Origin: Veillonella parvula
Lineage (GTDB): Bacteria > Bacillota > Negativicutes > Veillonellales > Veillonellaceae
Assembly: GCF_902810435.1 (NCBI RefSeq)
Contig: NZ_LR778174.1
Span: 496,001 to 560,000 of the forward strand
Direction of reading: 5' to 3'
DNA length: 64,000 nucleotides
Shown one piece after another: positions 1 to 8,653 of this stretch (its first letter is position 1; each line of letters begins with the position of its first letter). Position numbers and translations under genes: made by a program. The notes under the pieces are model-generated. The model ran no database searches. It saw only the letters and a program-made list of their open reading frames with translations, and was not told the origin of the DNA.

Positions 1-80
1 TCGATAAATACGCCTATAAAGATTCTATTTCTGATGGCACCGACTTCCTTGGCGATGTTCGTGCTGCACTCGGTATTTAG
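1..80 (+). CDS. 3' end of a phage tail gene, probably tail tube (partial)
   Basis: Only the last 26 codons are in the window. They read in frame to a TAG at 78-80 and end in ...DVRAALGI. The gene lies directly upstream of the tail assembly chaperone pair, where P2-like phages carry the major tail tube gene (FII). The tail tube call rests on position alone, because the visible residues are too few to identify a family. Confidence 0.5.
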   Translation, partial: DKYAYKDSISDGTDFLGDVRAALGI

Positions 81-102
81 TCTGTAGAAAGGACGATCAC
101 TA

Positions 103-399
103 ATGAGTAAACATAACACTATGAACGAAACACATGAACAAACAGGTATTGAATTAGTAAAAGCTGGTCATTCCTTACAATTTGAAGGCATCAGCGGTTA
201 CACATTAATTAAATGCGAAAAGTCCGCTAAGGGTGAAGATAAAACTATTACAGTTCCGGCATTATCCATGACGTATCAAGCACATGTAGCAGCTGCTGTA
301 TGCGGATGTAAAGTGGATGATATTTATAGTCTCCCGGCTGCCGATTTCACTAGAGTGTGCTTAGAGGTACAGAATTTTTTGCTCAATTCCGAAAAATAA
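103..399 (+). CDS. Phage tail assembly chaperone, short form (gpE-like)
   Basis: This 98-residue protein sits between the tail tube end and the tape measure gene, the conserved place for tail assembly chaperones such as P2 gpE or lambda gpG. These proteins coat the tape measure protein while the tail is built and are absent from the virion. AAAGGA lies nine bases before the ATG. The last codons contain the heptamer TTTTTTG at 375-381, from which a -1 shift would enter the frame of the next ORF. The short form ends at 399. The family call comes from position, size and the overlapping second frame rather than from a recognised motif. Confidence 0.75.
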   Translation: MSKHNTMNETHEQTGIELVKAGHSLQFEGISGYTLIKCEKSAKGEDKTITVPALSMTYQAHVAAAVCGCKVDDIYSLPAADFTRVCLEVQNFLLNSEK

Positions 400-569
400 C
401 AGACCTAGAACGGTATTTTACTGAGTGTGCAATTACGTGTAGTAAATACACTAGCACACCGATGGACTACTTCATTAGAGAGCTAGACGTGGATGAGTTC
501 ATAGTCCACGTTCGGCTCATTAGTGATAGTATCGAGCGCGAGAATAAAACAATGAAAGGGAGAAAATAA
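357..569 (+). CDS. Frameshift extension of the tail assembly chaperone (gpE'-like)
   Basis: This frame lies -1 relative to the short chaperone and overlaps its end. A -1 slip on TTTTTTG at 375-381 would join codon 93 of the short form (ending QNFL) to AQFRKITDLE here, giving a product of about 155 residues. That matches the general design of phage chaperone pairs, where the extended form recruits tail tube subunits. The in-frame ATG at 357 has no convincing ribosome site of its own, so the frame is probably read mainly by frameshifting. Its stop (TAA, 567-569) overlaps the ATG of the tape measure gene by one base, suggesting coupled translation. Confidence 0.75.
   Translation: MLRGTEFFAQFRKITDLERYFTECAITCSKYTSTPMDYFIRELDVDEFIVHVRLISDSIERENKTMKGRK
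363..381 (+). promoter_or_regulatory. Programmed -1 frameshift signal in the tail chaperone gene
   Basis: In the zero frame the sequence reads AAT TTT TTG, so the heptamer T TTT TTG fits the X XXY YYZ slippery pattern. AGAGG at 363-367 lies seven bases upstream and resembles the internal Shine-Dalgarno stimulator known from dnaX. The -1 frame stays open to 569. I did not find a clear downstream stimulatory hairpin. Confidence 0.72.
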
Positions 570-2905
570 TGGCCAATAAAGTCTTAGAAATGGCGATTGC
601 CATTAAAGGTAAACTCGATGGCGGGTTATCTTCCTCCGTATCAAAAGCATCTCAGGAACTCAATAAATTATCTAATGTAATCAAAGATCAACAGGCGCAA
701 TATAGAAAACTACAAGCTATATCGCAAAAGACTGGTAATGTTAGCGATAGGAACGCAGCAATTGCAGCTGAGCAAAAGCTGAATTCTATGTTACAACGGC
801 AAGCCCGGTTACGGTCTAATATCGCAAGTCAGACGGCGCATCAAAATGCAATCAGTAAAATGGGTGGTGCAAGTCCTTTAGCAGGTGCTGCATCAGCTGC
901 GCAAGGTGCTAGTGCTGCGGTAAGTGGTATTACAGGAAAGCTTGCAAGTTTCGCTATGGTTGCCGCCGGTGGGTTTGGTATTGGTGCCATTATAGATAAT
1001 GTAGTAAATGCTGGCGAAGCACTTTATCAATTGTCTAATAAATTACATATGACAACCGCTGAAACGGCACAATTTAAGAAGATTATGACATTAAGTGGTG
1101 TTGATGTAGAAGCGGCCGCAAAGTCTTTCGCTAAAATGGATAAGACTTTGGCTGGTGGCGGTAAAAGTGCTGAAGCTTTGCAAGGATATCTCAGTCAATT
1201 TGGTGTATCCTTAACCGATGCCAATGGCAAGTTATTGCCTATGAATCAACAGTTGGATGCAATGGCTAAAGGTTACCAAAATGCGGTAGCACAAGGCCGG
1301 GGACAAGAATTCATGCTTGAAACGCTAGGTGCAAAAGGTATGGAGCTTACTAAAGTATTTGAGAACTATGCAGATGCACAAGCGGCCGCATCACAAATCA
1401 AAGGCGTCGGAATAGATCCTAAATCACTCCATGAAATATGGCTACAAATGAACATCTTGAAAGCGGAAGCTACGCAAGTTGCATTAGGGTTGGCACAAGC
1501 CTTTATACCGATTGCTCAGCAAATATTACCAGCACTAATACCGGTATTGCAAGCTGTTGTAACCTTCATGAAGGATAATAAGGAAGCTATTGCCGCCGTA
1601 GTCACTAATGGATTGAAATTAGCCTTACTGTATGGTACGGCTACAAAACTAGCATCAGGTATTACTACAATTACCACGGCATTTAAAGGTGTAGAAACGG
1701 CAACGGGTGCATTTAAAGCAGCGGGTGCATTAATAGGTGGTCCATGGGTAATCGCTATCATGGCGATTATTGCGGTGATATACCTATTAGTAACTAATTG
1801 GGATACTATCTGTGCCACGTTAACATCTGTTTGGGATAGTGTATGTTCTGGATTGAGTTCAATATGGGATAGCGTATGTTCTGCTTTAAGTTCCGCATGG
1901 AGCGCCATTATATCCGGTATTATGGCTGTAATTAATGGGTTCTTATCATTAGGCCTTAGCGCATTTAATGCATTGAAAGCGGCAATAATTGCTTATGTAA
2001 ATCTATGGTTAAACCTACCAACATATATTGGTATGGCCGTAGGATTCATAATAGGCATTATTTTGCGATTACCAGAGATAGCGGTACAAGTTGGTACTGC
2101 TGTTATATCTGCCGTTGTATCATTCGCTACTGAATGTTATAACTTCGCAGTTACTACATTTAGTGCTATGGTCGATGATATCTACAACTTCTTAATTAAC
2201 TTACCTATGTACATGATCACTTTGGGCGCTGAGTTTGTAGCGGCGGTTATTTCGTTTGCCTCTGAGGCATATGCTACGGCCACATCATGGATTAGTAGTT
2301 TGGTTAACGATGTTATTAATTTCATCATGAATTTACCAAGTGCATGTGCTGATGCGGGAGCCGGTTTCGTAGCTGCCGCAGGCCAATGGGCAAGTGATGC
2401 CTATAATGCGGTATTAGACTGGATTAAACAAATTCCTAGTGCTGTATCTAATGCAATTTCAGGCGCATGGGATAGCATTAAGGCTCAATTTAGTGGTGGC
2501 TTTACTGTAGGTGTTCAAGCTGCAGGCGGTAATGCGTATGCTAATGGTGGTGTGATTACATCTCCGGAAGTCGCATTGATTGGTGAAGCTGGATATCCTG
2601 AAGTAATTGTACCTATTGATGGTAGTGCTAATGCTATGAACCTATGGCAAACGGCCGGACGAATGTTAGGTGTGAGTGGTGCGCAGTCAGCTGTAGCGCC
2701 TACTGTATCATTAGCACCTAGCGTGCCTGTTGTATCCTCATCTAGTAATAGTGGGGCACCTGTACAGATTACATTTGCACCAGTTATAAATGCTGGTAAT
2801 GGTTCAACTGATGATATTATGTCGGCATTGGATGCTAAAATGCGAGAATTTGAACAAATGATGCGTAGCTATACCGCCGGACAACGGAGGTTGAGTTATG
2901 ACTAG
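569..2905 (+). CDS. Phage tail tape measure protein
   Basis: This 778-residue protein sets tail length and passes through the tail lumen on infection. It is the longest gene of the module and follows the chaperone pair, as expected. The first 100 residues are charged and probably coiled-coil. Long Ala/Gly-rich and hydrophobic stretches follow from about residue 115, with very hydrophobic segments near 310-420 and 450-620. The C-terminal region has NGGVITSPEVALIGEAG, then PEVIVPID, a stretch typical of tape measure proteins. The start overlaps the preceding stop by one base, and the end overlaps the next gene by eight bases. Confidence 0.93.
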   Translation: MANKVLEMAIAIKGKLDGGLSSSVSKASQELNKLSNVIKDQQAQYRKLQAISQKTGNVSDRNAAIAAEQKLNSMLQRQARLRSNIASQTAHQNAISKMGGASPLAGAASAAQGASAAVSGITGKLASFAMVAAGGFGIGAIIDNVVNAGEALYQLSNKLHMTTAETAQFKKIMTLSGVDVEAAAKSFAKMDKTLAGGGKSAEALQGYLSQFGVSLTDANGKLLPMNQQLDAMAKGYQNAVAQGRGQEFMLETLGAKGMELTKVFENYADAQAAASQIKGVGIDPKSLHEIWLQMNILKAEATQVALGLAQAFIPIAQQILPALIPVLQAVVTFMKDNKEAIAAVVTNGLKLALLYGTATKLASGITTITTAFKGVETATGAFKAAGALIGGPWVIAIMAIIAVIYLLVTNWDTICATLTSVWDSVCSGLSSIWDSVCSALSSAWSAIISGIMAVINGFLSLGLSAFNALKAAIIAYVNLWLNLPTYIGMAVGFIIGIILRLPEIAVQVGTAVISAVVSFATECYNFAVTTFSAMVDDIYNFLINLPMYMITLGAEFVAAVISFASEAYATATSWISSLVNDVINFIMNLPSACADAGAGFVAAAGQWASDAYNAVLDWIKQIPSAVSNAISGAWDSIKAQFSGGFTVGVQAAGGNAYANGGVITSPEVALIGEAGYPEVIVPIDGSANAMNLWQTAGRMLGVSGAQSAVAPTVSLAPSVPVVSSSSNSGAPVQITFAPVINAGNGSTDDIMSALDAKMREFEQMMRSYTAGQRRLSYD

Positions 2906-3101
2906 TTATACAACAATACAAGGGGATATGTGGGATTTAATCGCTTATAAGGTGTATGGCAACGAACGATACATTAATCTATTGTTAGAAGCAAACCAAA
3001 AACATCGTAATACGGCGATATTTTCCGCTGGTGTTGTGTTAACATGCCCAGATGTTCCTGCTGATTCCTTGCCTGAATTCTTACCACCATGGAGGCGATA
3101 G
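2898..3101 (+). CDS. Phage tail protein X, LysM-like
   Basis: A 67-residue protein of the P2 gpX family, which has a LysM-like fold and acts at the tail hub or tail completion. The N-terminus (TTIQGDMWDLIAYKVYGNE) and the later NLLLEANQ and VVLTCPDVP stretches follow the LysM pattern of a domain start, a Leu/Asn-rich helix and a hydrophobic end. GGAGG lies close before the ATG, within the end of the tape measure gene. Only three bases separate it from gpD, consistent with one tail operon. Confidence 0.88.
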   Translation: MTSYTTIQGDMWDLIAYKVYGNERYINLLLEANQKHRNTAIFSAGVVLTCPDVPADSLPEFLPPWRR

Positions 3102-3104
3102 TAT

Positions 3105-4265
3105 ATGAGCTTACAAAAGAGCCTAGCTAAGGTCCAGAAATGGAAGAAAGATTTAACGCCACAAACGAAGTTAGCACGGCGGGTATGGTGTACGATTGGT
3201 TACCAACATTGGGGGAGTAAGGAGTCAAAGGACATCACCGACGATATTAGTAAATACCTTCTTGATGTAACTTTCACAGATAACCTTTCAGGAACTGTAG
3301 ATGACGTGGCTATCTCACTAGAAGATAGGGGCCGTCTATGGGTCGGCGATTGGTACCCTGTGAAAGGGTCATTACTAGAAGTGGCAATTAATACTGTAGC
3401 ATGGGAGAAATTAGGGGATGAACAATTTACGTTGCCAATCGGCAAATTTGAAATTGATGAATTCGAGGGCAGTAGCCTTCCTGATGTAGTTAAAATCAAA
3501 GGTGTCGCTATTATCGGTAGTACTGACTTGCGGGAGAAAAAGAAAGACAAATCGTGGAAAACTACAACGCTTAAAGCGATTGCTACCGAGAAAGCAAAAG
3601 ATAATAAATTAAAGCTAGTATGGGATGCGGATTTTGACCCACCGTTAAAAGATGCATCACAAAGTGCTGAATCAGACCTCGCATTCTTGCAGAAACTATG
3701 CAATGATGCGGGGTTTTCTCTTAAGGTATCCACTGAACAGTTGATTATATTCGATGATTACAAATACGAAAACGTGAAGCCTAAAGTTATAATTCGTAGA
3801 CCAGGTGGCCAATATCAACCTGTACAGACGAAGGAAGGCGAGCAACCGCCTTTGATTATTACTAGAGCCTTATCTTATTCGTACAAAAGTAAAACTCGTG
3901 AAGTATATCGAGCATGCCATGTGAAATATACAGATAAGGATAAGAAATCCGTTATCGAGGATACATTCGAAGATCCTGACCGTAAGGGTCACACGTACCT
4001 TGCTGTATTAGAGGTTAATGAACAGGTTAAAGATAAGGCTGAGGCAAAGAGATTGGCTAAAAAGAAGCTAAGAGAAGCCAATAAAGAAGCCGATACAATG
4101 TCTTTTAGTTTTCCTGGCAATCCTCTTATTATGGCATCGGTTACGGTTAATCTCGAAGGATTTGGGGTGTTCGATGGTAATTATTTAATTACTAAAGCAA
4201 CGCATACATTAGGGGCCAATTATTCAACGTCGATTGATGTAAGGAGGTGTCTGAATGGCTACTGA
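3105..4265 (+). CDS. Phage late control D / baseplate hub protein (gpD-like)
   Basis: This 386-residue protein matches the gpD/gp27-like hub family. It forms the baseplate centre through which the spike (gpV) and tail tube connect. Family features are an N-terminal beta-rich region, SDLAFLQKLCNDAGFSLKV near residues 188-207, and a C-terminal stretch with SFPGNPLIMASVTVNLEGFG. The name late control comes from P2, but the structural role is the conserved one. It ends eleven bases inside the gpV gene, suggesting translational coupling. Confidence 0.9.
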   Translation: MSLQKSLAKVQKWKKDLTPQTKLARRVWCTIGYQHWGSKESKDITDDISKYLLDVTFTDNLSGTVDDVAISLEDRGRLWVGDWYPVKGSLLEVAINTVAWEKLGDEQFTLPIGKFEIDEFEGSSLPDVVKIKGVAIIGSTDLREKKKDKSWKTTTLKAIATEKAKDNKLKLVWDADFDPPLKDASQSAESDLAFLQKLCNDAGFSLKVSTEQLIIFDDYKYENVKPKVIIRRPGGQYQPVQTKEGEQPPLIITRALSYSYKSKTREVYRACHVKYTDKDKKSVIEDTFEDPDRKGHTYLAVLEVNEQVKDKAEAKRLAKKKLREANKEADTMSFSFPGNPLIMASVTVNLEGFGVFDGNYLITKATHTLGANYSTSIDVRRCLNGY

Positions 4266-4719
4266 TATATTATCTGCATTAGCGGATATGATATTTATTG
4301 GAAATGTTTCAAGTACAATTCCTGAAGAAGGAAAAGCCGTTGTTACACGCCTAGATAGAGAAGGTGTTGTAACGGCGCCGTTATCTGTCATTAATCGAGG
4401 TGCAGCACATGATAAGGACTATTGGATGCCGGCTATCGATGACCAGGTACTATGCATTATGTTACCTAATCGGTCCGGTCGTGGCTTTTCTGATGGATTT
4501 ATTATTGGAACATTCTTTAGTAGTGCGGACCCAACTCCAGGTGGCGCAGATAATGGTAAACGTGTGCTCACTGTTCCTGGAGATATGACGCTTAATGTTG
4601 GTGGCACATTATCAATCACTGCAAGTAGTGGCGATGTAGTGGTTAATGGTATTTCATTAGTCCATCACGTGCATGGCGGAGTAGTGTCTGGTGGTTCTAC
4701 AACAGCAGGACCAGAATAG
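4255..4719 (+). CDS. Phage baseplate assembly protein V / spike (gpV-like)
   Basis: This 154-residue protein is a short member of the P2 gpV/gp45 family, the trimeric membrane-piercing spike. An OB-fold-like N-terminal domain covers about residues 10-95 (VTAPLSVINRGAA, DDQVLCIMLPN). A beta-helical repeat follows (MTLNVGGTLSITASSGDVVV). The apex contains HHVHGG near residues 138-143. The HxH pair corresponds to the residues that bind a metal ion at the tip of P2-type spikes. GGAGG lies just before the start, within the gpD end. Confidence 0.9.
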   Translation: MATDILSALADMIFIGNVSSTIPEEGKAVVTRLDREGVVTAPLSVINRGAAHDKDYWMPAIDDQVLCIMLPNRSGRGFSDGFIIGTFFSSADPTPGGADNGKRVLTVPGDMTLNVGGTLSITASSGDVVVNGISLVHHVHGGVVSGGSTTAGPE

Positions 4720-4728
4720 GAGGTATAG

Positions 4729-5205
4729 ATGTATATCGGTTATTTAGCGGATATAGTATTTTATACCGCATTAGACAATGTTCTAACTGTATCGGATGTA
4801 ACACGGTCAGGCAGTGCTAGATGGGAAAAGCACAATTTGATGCTAGAAAAGCCTGTTAAACAATTTAGTGGACCGGATGCAGAACAAATTACTTGTAAAA
4901 TTCTTATTTCTGCATCGCTTGGCCAATCTCCGGATAGTACTGTTAAGAAATTGCGAAAGTATCGTGATACAGGGGCTGTATTGCCGTTCATTATTGGTGG
5001 AAAGCCCGTTAGTCAAAACTACTTCGTCATCATGTCAATGAGCGAGGATAGCTTGTTTACGGATGCCTACGGGAAGACACAATCCATTGAGGTTTCCCTT
5101 ACTCTTGAAGAGTATCCGGACGAGAATATTGTAGAAGAAAAATCCATGCTTAATCAATATGGTCAGAAGTTCAATAAAGTTAATACGATATTGAGGAGGT
5201 TCTAG
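4729..5205 (+). CDS. Phage tail completion protein U (gpU-like)
   Basis: A 158-residue protein resembling P2 gpU, which caps the tail terminus. The match is in the central and C-terminal part: an AEQITCKILI strand, then TVKKLRKYRDTGAVLPFII, then FVIMSMSEDSLFTDAYGK and IEVSLTLEEY, in the order seen in the gpU family. A Shine-Dalgarno (AGGAGG) precedes the ATG. In P2 the U gene lies nearer the tape measure gene, so its place between V and W differs from P2 order. Confidence 0.82.
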   Translation: MYIGYLADIVFYTALDNVLTVSDVTRSGSARWEKHNLMLEKPVKQFSGPDAEQITCKILISASLGQSPDSTVKKLRKYRDTGAVLPFIIGGKPVSQNYFVIMSMSEDSLFTDAYGKTQSIEVSLTLEEYPDENIVEEKSMLNQYGQKFNKVNTILRRF

Positions 5206-5207
5206 CC

Positions 5208-5519
5208 ATGTCAGCAACGTATGAAATCAAACCAGTTACGGACAATAGGATATCGCTAGCACCTGAAAGTGAAGTCGCTGAGATTTTGCAGAATGTACAA
5301 ACGATTATTTCTACTGTTCGTGGTAGTGTGCCTCTAGATCGGGAGTTTGGTATTGATGGACGTATTATTGATATGTCTATCCATCAGGCCCAAGCCCATC
5401 TATCTAATGACATATTCCAACAAATTAAACGGTACGAACCGCGTGCCAAAATTAGTGATATATCCTTTACCGCCACACAAAATGGGGCGTTGATTCCGAA
5501 AGTGATGGTGACTGTATGA
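5208..5519 (+). CDS. Baseplate wedge protein W (gpW/gp25-like)
   Basis: This 103-residue protein belongs to the gpW/gp25 lysozyme-like family of contractile tail baseplates. It shows the family pattern EILQNVQTIISTVRGSVPLDREFGID near residues 24-49, where the PLDREFG motif is diagnostic, followed by an RYEPRAKISDISF strand. Its stop overlaps the start of gpJ by four bases. In contractile tails this subunit bridges the hub and the gpJ/gpI wedges. Confidence 0.93.
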   Translation: MSATYEIKPVTDNRISLAPESEVAEILQNVQTIISTVRGSVPLDREFGIDGRIIDMSIHQAQAHLSNDIFQQIKRYEPRAKISDISFTATQNGALIPKVMVTV

Positions 5520-6637
5520 GATTATCTGATTTACCTAATGTTGAGTTTTTTAATACAGATAAAGAACACGTTCAACAAAAGGTATTTGATATTTACACAA
5601 CAATAACAGGGCGAACCTTGGGAGAGGGAGACCCTGTCACTTTATTTTTAAATGTAATTTCGGAAATTATAATCCGATTATTGAACGATGCAAATTATGC
5701 TGCTAAACAAAATCTATTGGCTTATGCAGAAGGCGATAATTTGGATCACGTCGGAGCGGTTCCTGCTGCTGTTGAGCGATTACAGGCAACAAAAGCGACT
5801 ACGACTATCCAAGCTACATTATCAGCAGTGCGTACGAACTCTGTTATTATTCCAAAGGGCACTAGAATATCAACCGGAGGTGGTGAATATTTTGCTACCG
5901 TTGAAGACTTGGTAATTCTGCCAGGCCAACCCAATGGGTCTGTAAAAGCAGAAGCACAACGTACGGGCGCTCAAGGTAATGGGTTTAAACCGGGTGAAAT
6001 AAGTACAATTATTGACCCTATAGCGTATGTGGATATGATGAGTAACACCACTTTATCTGAAGGTGGCTCCGACACAGAAGATGATGAAGCCTATCGCGAA
6101 CGTATTCATGAGGCCCCTGAATCATTCTCCGTGGCAGGGCCAGAAGGTGCCTATGAGTATTTCACAAAATCTGCGTCGCATCTTGTGGCCGATGTAGGTG
6201 TATCCTCTCCGCATCCCGGGGAAGTTAATATTTACCCATTACTATCCGGTGGCGGCATTCCGGGGCAAGAATTACTTAAGACTATTACGGATTATTTATC
6301 CGATAAAAAACGTAGACCGTTAACAGATAAATTGACCGTATTAGCGCCTACTGCTACGCAATACAACATCGATGCTAAGTACTACATTGATAAAGGCGCC
6401 GATGCAACAGTTGTAAAAGCTAAGGCAGACAAAGCTGTTAATGACTATGTGACATGGCAAAAATCTAAATTAGGTCGCGATATAGTGCCTGGTCGATTGG
6501 TGCAAATGCTCATGGAGGTATCCGGCATTAAACGCGTCGAAGTGACAGCACCTGTATTTACTCCGATTGCAGAACAAAGCGGCATAGCAGTAGCCAATAC
6601 AATCGCCGTAGTATTAGCGGGAAGTGAGGAAGAATGA
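5516..6637 (+). CDS. Baseplate J family protein (gpJ-like)
   Basis: This 373-residue wedge protein belongs to the baseplate J family (P2 gpJ, Mu gp47). Visible family features are GRTLGEGDPVTLFLNVISEII near residues 31-51, LLAYAEGDNLDHVGA, an N-half domain with IPKGTRIST and GSVKAEAQRTGAQGNGF, and EGGSDTEDDEAYRERI near residues 181-196, which is strongly conserved. The C-terminal region contains the REIVPG-like RDIVPGRLVQMLMEVSGIKRVEV. It overlaps W upstream and I downstream by four bases each. Confidence 0.94.
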   Translation: MRLSDLPNVEFFNTDKEHVQQKVFDIYTTITGRTLGEGDPVTLFLNVISEIIIRLLNDANYAAKQNLLAYAEGDNLDHVGAVPAAVERLQATKATTTIQATLSAVRTNSVIIPKGTRISTGGGEYFATVEDLVILPGQPNGSVKAEAQRTGAQGNGFKPGEISTIIDPIAYVDMMSNTTLSEGGSDTEDDEAYRERIHEAPESFSVAGPEGAYEYFTKSASHLVADVGVSSPHPGEVNIYPLLSGGGIPGQELLKTITDYLSDKKRRPLTDKLTVLAPTATQYNIDAKYYIDKGADATVVKAKADKAVNDYVTWQKSKLGRDIVPGRLVQMLMEVSGIKRVEVTAPVFTPIAEQSGIAVANTIAVVLAGSEEE

Positions 6638-7293
6638 TACGTGATAGCAAGTATACCAGTGCGGAATATCTTCCTTCGTCAATCGATAAGGAGCCAATTA
6701 AGGCCCTTGCTAAAACGTGGGACGATACACTAGCCGAATTCATGAATACGAATACGCTACTATTGTGGTCATCTATTGATACTGAATCAGAAAGTGTAAT
6801 TGATCATTTAGCGTATCAATTGCATGTGGATGACTATGATAGCGGACTGCCGATAGAAACTAAACGCGAGATGGTGAAGAATTCAATTGATATTCACCGT
6901 CACAAGGGTACACCGTATGCTGTTGAAAAGGCCGTACAGACTATATATTCTGATTCAAAAACCGAAGAATGGTTTGAATATGGCGGGAAACCGTACTATT
7001 TCAAGGTTACGCTAATCACAGCCCCATTAAGAGGCGAAACAGATATAGCTAAGCTTGTACGTGCTATTAATGCGGCTAAAAATGTACGGTCCTGGCTAGA
7101 TGGTATTGAATTCATTCGACGAATTAACTTCAATAAGTATTTTGCCGGATGGTGCGGTGTATCTAGGAAAGTGAATATCAAGTGTGATTTCACGAATGCA
7201 TGGCGCATTAATTTGAATACCCATGTAACGTCTTACACCGTTGAATCTAAGAAAACGAAGATTAATGTAGCGCTAGATAATAGCGTTAGATAG
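6634..7293 (+). CDS. Phage tail protein I (gpI-like)
   Basis: This 219-residue protein is a P2 gpI-family wedge component that anchors the tail fibres to the baseplate. Family features are the N-terminal LPSSIDKEPIKALAKTWDD, the LLLWSSIDTESESVIDHLAYQLHVD region, and SIDIHRHKGTPYAVEKAV near residues 89-106, where the HKGTPYAVE motif is typical. It starts on an ATGA overlap with gpJ. The next gene, the fibre it should hold, begins ten bases after its stop. Confidence 0.92.
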   Translation: MIRDSKYTSAEYLPSSIDKEPIKALAKTWDDTLAEFMNTNTLLLWSSIDTESESVIDHLAYQLHVDDYDSGLPIETKREMVKNSIDIHRHKGTPYAVEKAVQTIYSDSKTEEWFEYGGKPYYFKVTLITAPLRGETDIAKLVRAINAAKNVRSWLDGIEFIRRINFNKYFAGWCGVSRKVNIKCDFTNAWRINLNTHVTSYTVESKKTKINVALDNSVR

Positions 7294-7302
7294 GAGGAAT
7301 AT

Positions 7303-8190
7303 ATGGCAGAATGGTCAAATGCAACCATGACTGATATCGGTGCTGATCTTCAAGCGAAGGTAAATGCAGGCAAAACTAAATTGACATTCACTAAAATCAA
7401 AGTCGGTAGTGGCGTTAATGCAACGAATCCATTGGCACTAACTGATGTAATCTCCTCTAAATGGGAGACTACTAATTTTGTAGTTAAACAAGAAGGTAAA
7501 ATCGTAAGCGTTGATACGTTTATTACAAATAACGGCATAAAAGAGGCATTTAGAATGTCAGAAATTGGGTTATTTGCCAATGATCCAGATAAAGGAGAAA
7601 TATTGTATGCATACCTAACAGATCCTGAACCTGATAGAATGCCGGCAGAAGGGGGTGCGGTTGTTGTATCTCAAGAACTATCTATCGGGATGATGTTTAG
7701 TAATACAGGCAATGTATCACTTACAGTCAATATAGGGGCGCTAGTTAATCAGGAGCAACTTAACGAGCACAACTCCTCTATTTCATCTCATCCTCCTATT
7801 ACTGACCAAATCAAAGCAATCCTCGGCAGTACTAACTGGAAAGATGTGCCGGCAAGCACGCTCGTCACAATTAAAAACCTGTTGGGGCAAGGTGCTATCG
7901 TGGCTTCTAAACTTGATGCTAATGCGGGGTTCGTTAAGTTTGCGAATGGTTTCACTATCCAGTGGGGACGCGATAACTATGATTCTGATGAGAGGAGTCA
8001 TTGGGTTACTTTTCCAATATCATTTATTGAATGCTATTCTGCGGTGCCGTCTATAATTGGAGGTTCTAGTGATAGCATTAAGATTTACAATATTAATAAG
8101 ACGGGTTTTGAAAAAGTTTCTTATTATAACTTTCAAACAAATAAGACAGTCTCGAGACCGTGTCTTTGGTTAGCAGTTGGTAAAGCTTAA
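7303..8190 (+). CDS. Tail fibre protein with variable C-terminal cassette 1 (gpH-like)
   Basis: This 295-residue protein is the expressed tail fibre. The N-terminal half (MAEWSNATMTDIGADLQAKV, then LTFTKIKVGSG and RMSEIGLFANDPDKGEILYAY) matches the phage tail-collar/fibre attachment domain. A linker near 150-215 leads to KFANGFTIQWG. The Q-W-G at residues 220-222 coincides with repeat R1 (core CCAGTGGG, 7959-7966). Everything after it is cassette 1 (76 residues), ending WLAVGKA. The same Q-W entry, an FPI-like strand and often a W..AVG end recur in the three silent cassettes downstream. The C-terminal quarter, the receptor-binding end, therefore appears exchangeable. Confidence 0.93.
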   Translation: MAEWSNATMTDIGADLQAKVNAGKTKLTFTKIKVGSGVNATNPLALTDVISSKWETTNFVVKQEGKIVSVDTFITNNGIKEAFRMSEIGLFANDPDKGEILYAYLTDPEPDRMPAEGGAVVVSQELSIGMMFSNTGNVSLTVNIGALVNQEQLNEHNSSISSHPPITDQIKAILGSTNWKDVPASTLVTIKNLLGQGAIVASKLDANAGFVKFANGFTIQWGRDNYDSDERSHWVTFPISFIECYSAVPSIIGGSSDSIKIYNINKTGFEKVSYYNFQTNKTVSRPCLWLAVGKA

Positions 8191-8425
8191 TGCCCAGTGG
8201 GTATTATTTAATGCTAATAATCAACCAAAGCCATGGACTGTGCGATATCCGATAGAGTTCAGTAATAAAACTATCGCCGTTTCTGCAACAAGATATAACG
8301 GTGATTATTCATTTTCTGAAATCATTTTATCGACATCTAGAAATCAGTTGACGTACAAGGATAGTGATTATAGAGGGCAGCAAGGTGTTGGTGACCAGAT
8401 TATGTTTCTGATTATAGGTAATTAA
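8177..8425 (+). CDS. Silent tail-fibre C-terminal cassette 2
   Basis: The cassette proper runs from the Gln-Trp codons at 8195 in repeat R2 to TAA at 8423-8425, giving 76 residues starting QWVLFNANNQ and ending FLIIGN. It lies just after the stop of the expressed fibre. The open frame extends back to a TTG at 8177 with no good ribosome site, so it is probably not translated alone. RYPIEF near residue 17 corresponds to FPISF in cassette 1. It differs from the other cassettes in having Q-W-V rather than Q-W-G. Its stop overlaps that of cassette 3 on the other strand. Confidence 0.8.
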   Translation: MVKLNAQWVLFNANNQPKPWTVRYPIEFSNKTIAVSATRYNGDYSFSEIILSTSRNQLTYKDSDYRGQQGVGDQIMFLIIGN

Positions 8426-8649
8426 ATTTTTCCTAGAGCGAACCAGTAATAAGAAGCAGCATATCTATCACTTGCCGAAAATACGGCCTTAGTGGTGTCG
8501 CTCTCAGTCACGGAGTTGGCAAAATACCTAGGGGTATCTGAGCCCGACCAGTACGCATCAATAGCGTTCGCCATGAATAAAGTTGTAAATTTGATAGGGA
8601 ATCGCACTTCTGTCTTAGTTACATTATCTTGGCCGCCTATTCCCCACTG
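8422..8649 (-). CDS. Silent tail-fibre C-terminal cassette 3 (reverse strand)
   Basis: Read from repeat R3 on the minus strand, the frame gives 75 residues from QWGIGGQDNV to YYWFALGKI. RFPIKF near residue 16 aligns with FPISF of cassette 1, and WFALGK aligns with WLAVGK. It is in the same frame relative to the repeat as the expressed cassette, so inversion between R1 and R3 would attach it to the fibre stem. The internal ATG at 8607 gives a 61-residue frame, but no convincing independent gene start is seen. The stop codons of cassettes 2 and 3 share the palindrome TTAA at 8422-8425. Confidence 0.8.
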   Translation of the reverse strand, partial: QWGIGGQDNVTKTEVRFPIKFTTLFMANAIDAYWSGSDTPRYFANSVTESDTTKAVFSASDRYAASYYWFALGKI

Positions 8650-8653
8650 GGTA

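Noticed and set aside
3200-3733. A 177-codon minus-strand open frame inside gpD
   Set aside because: It is antisense to a clear structural gene, has no ribosome site and shows no family features.
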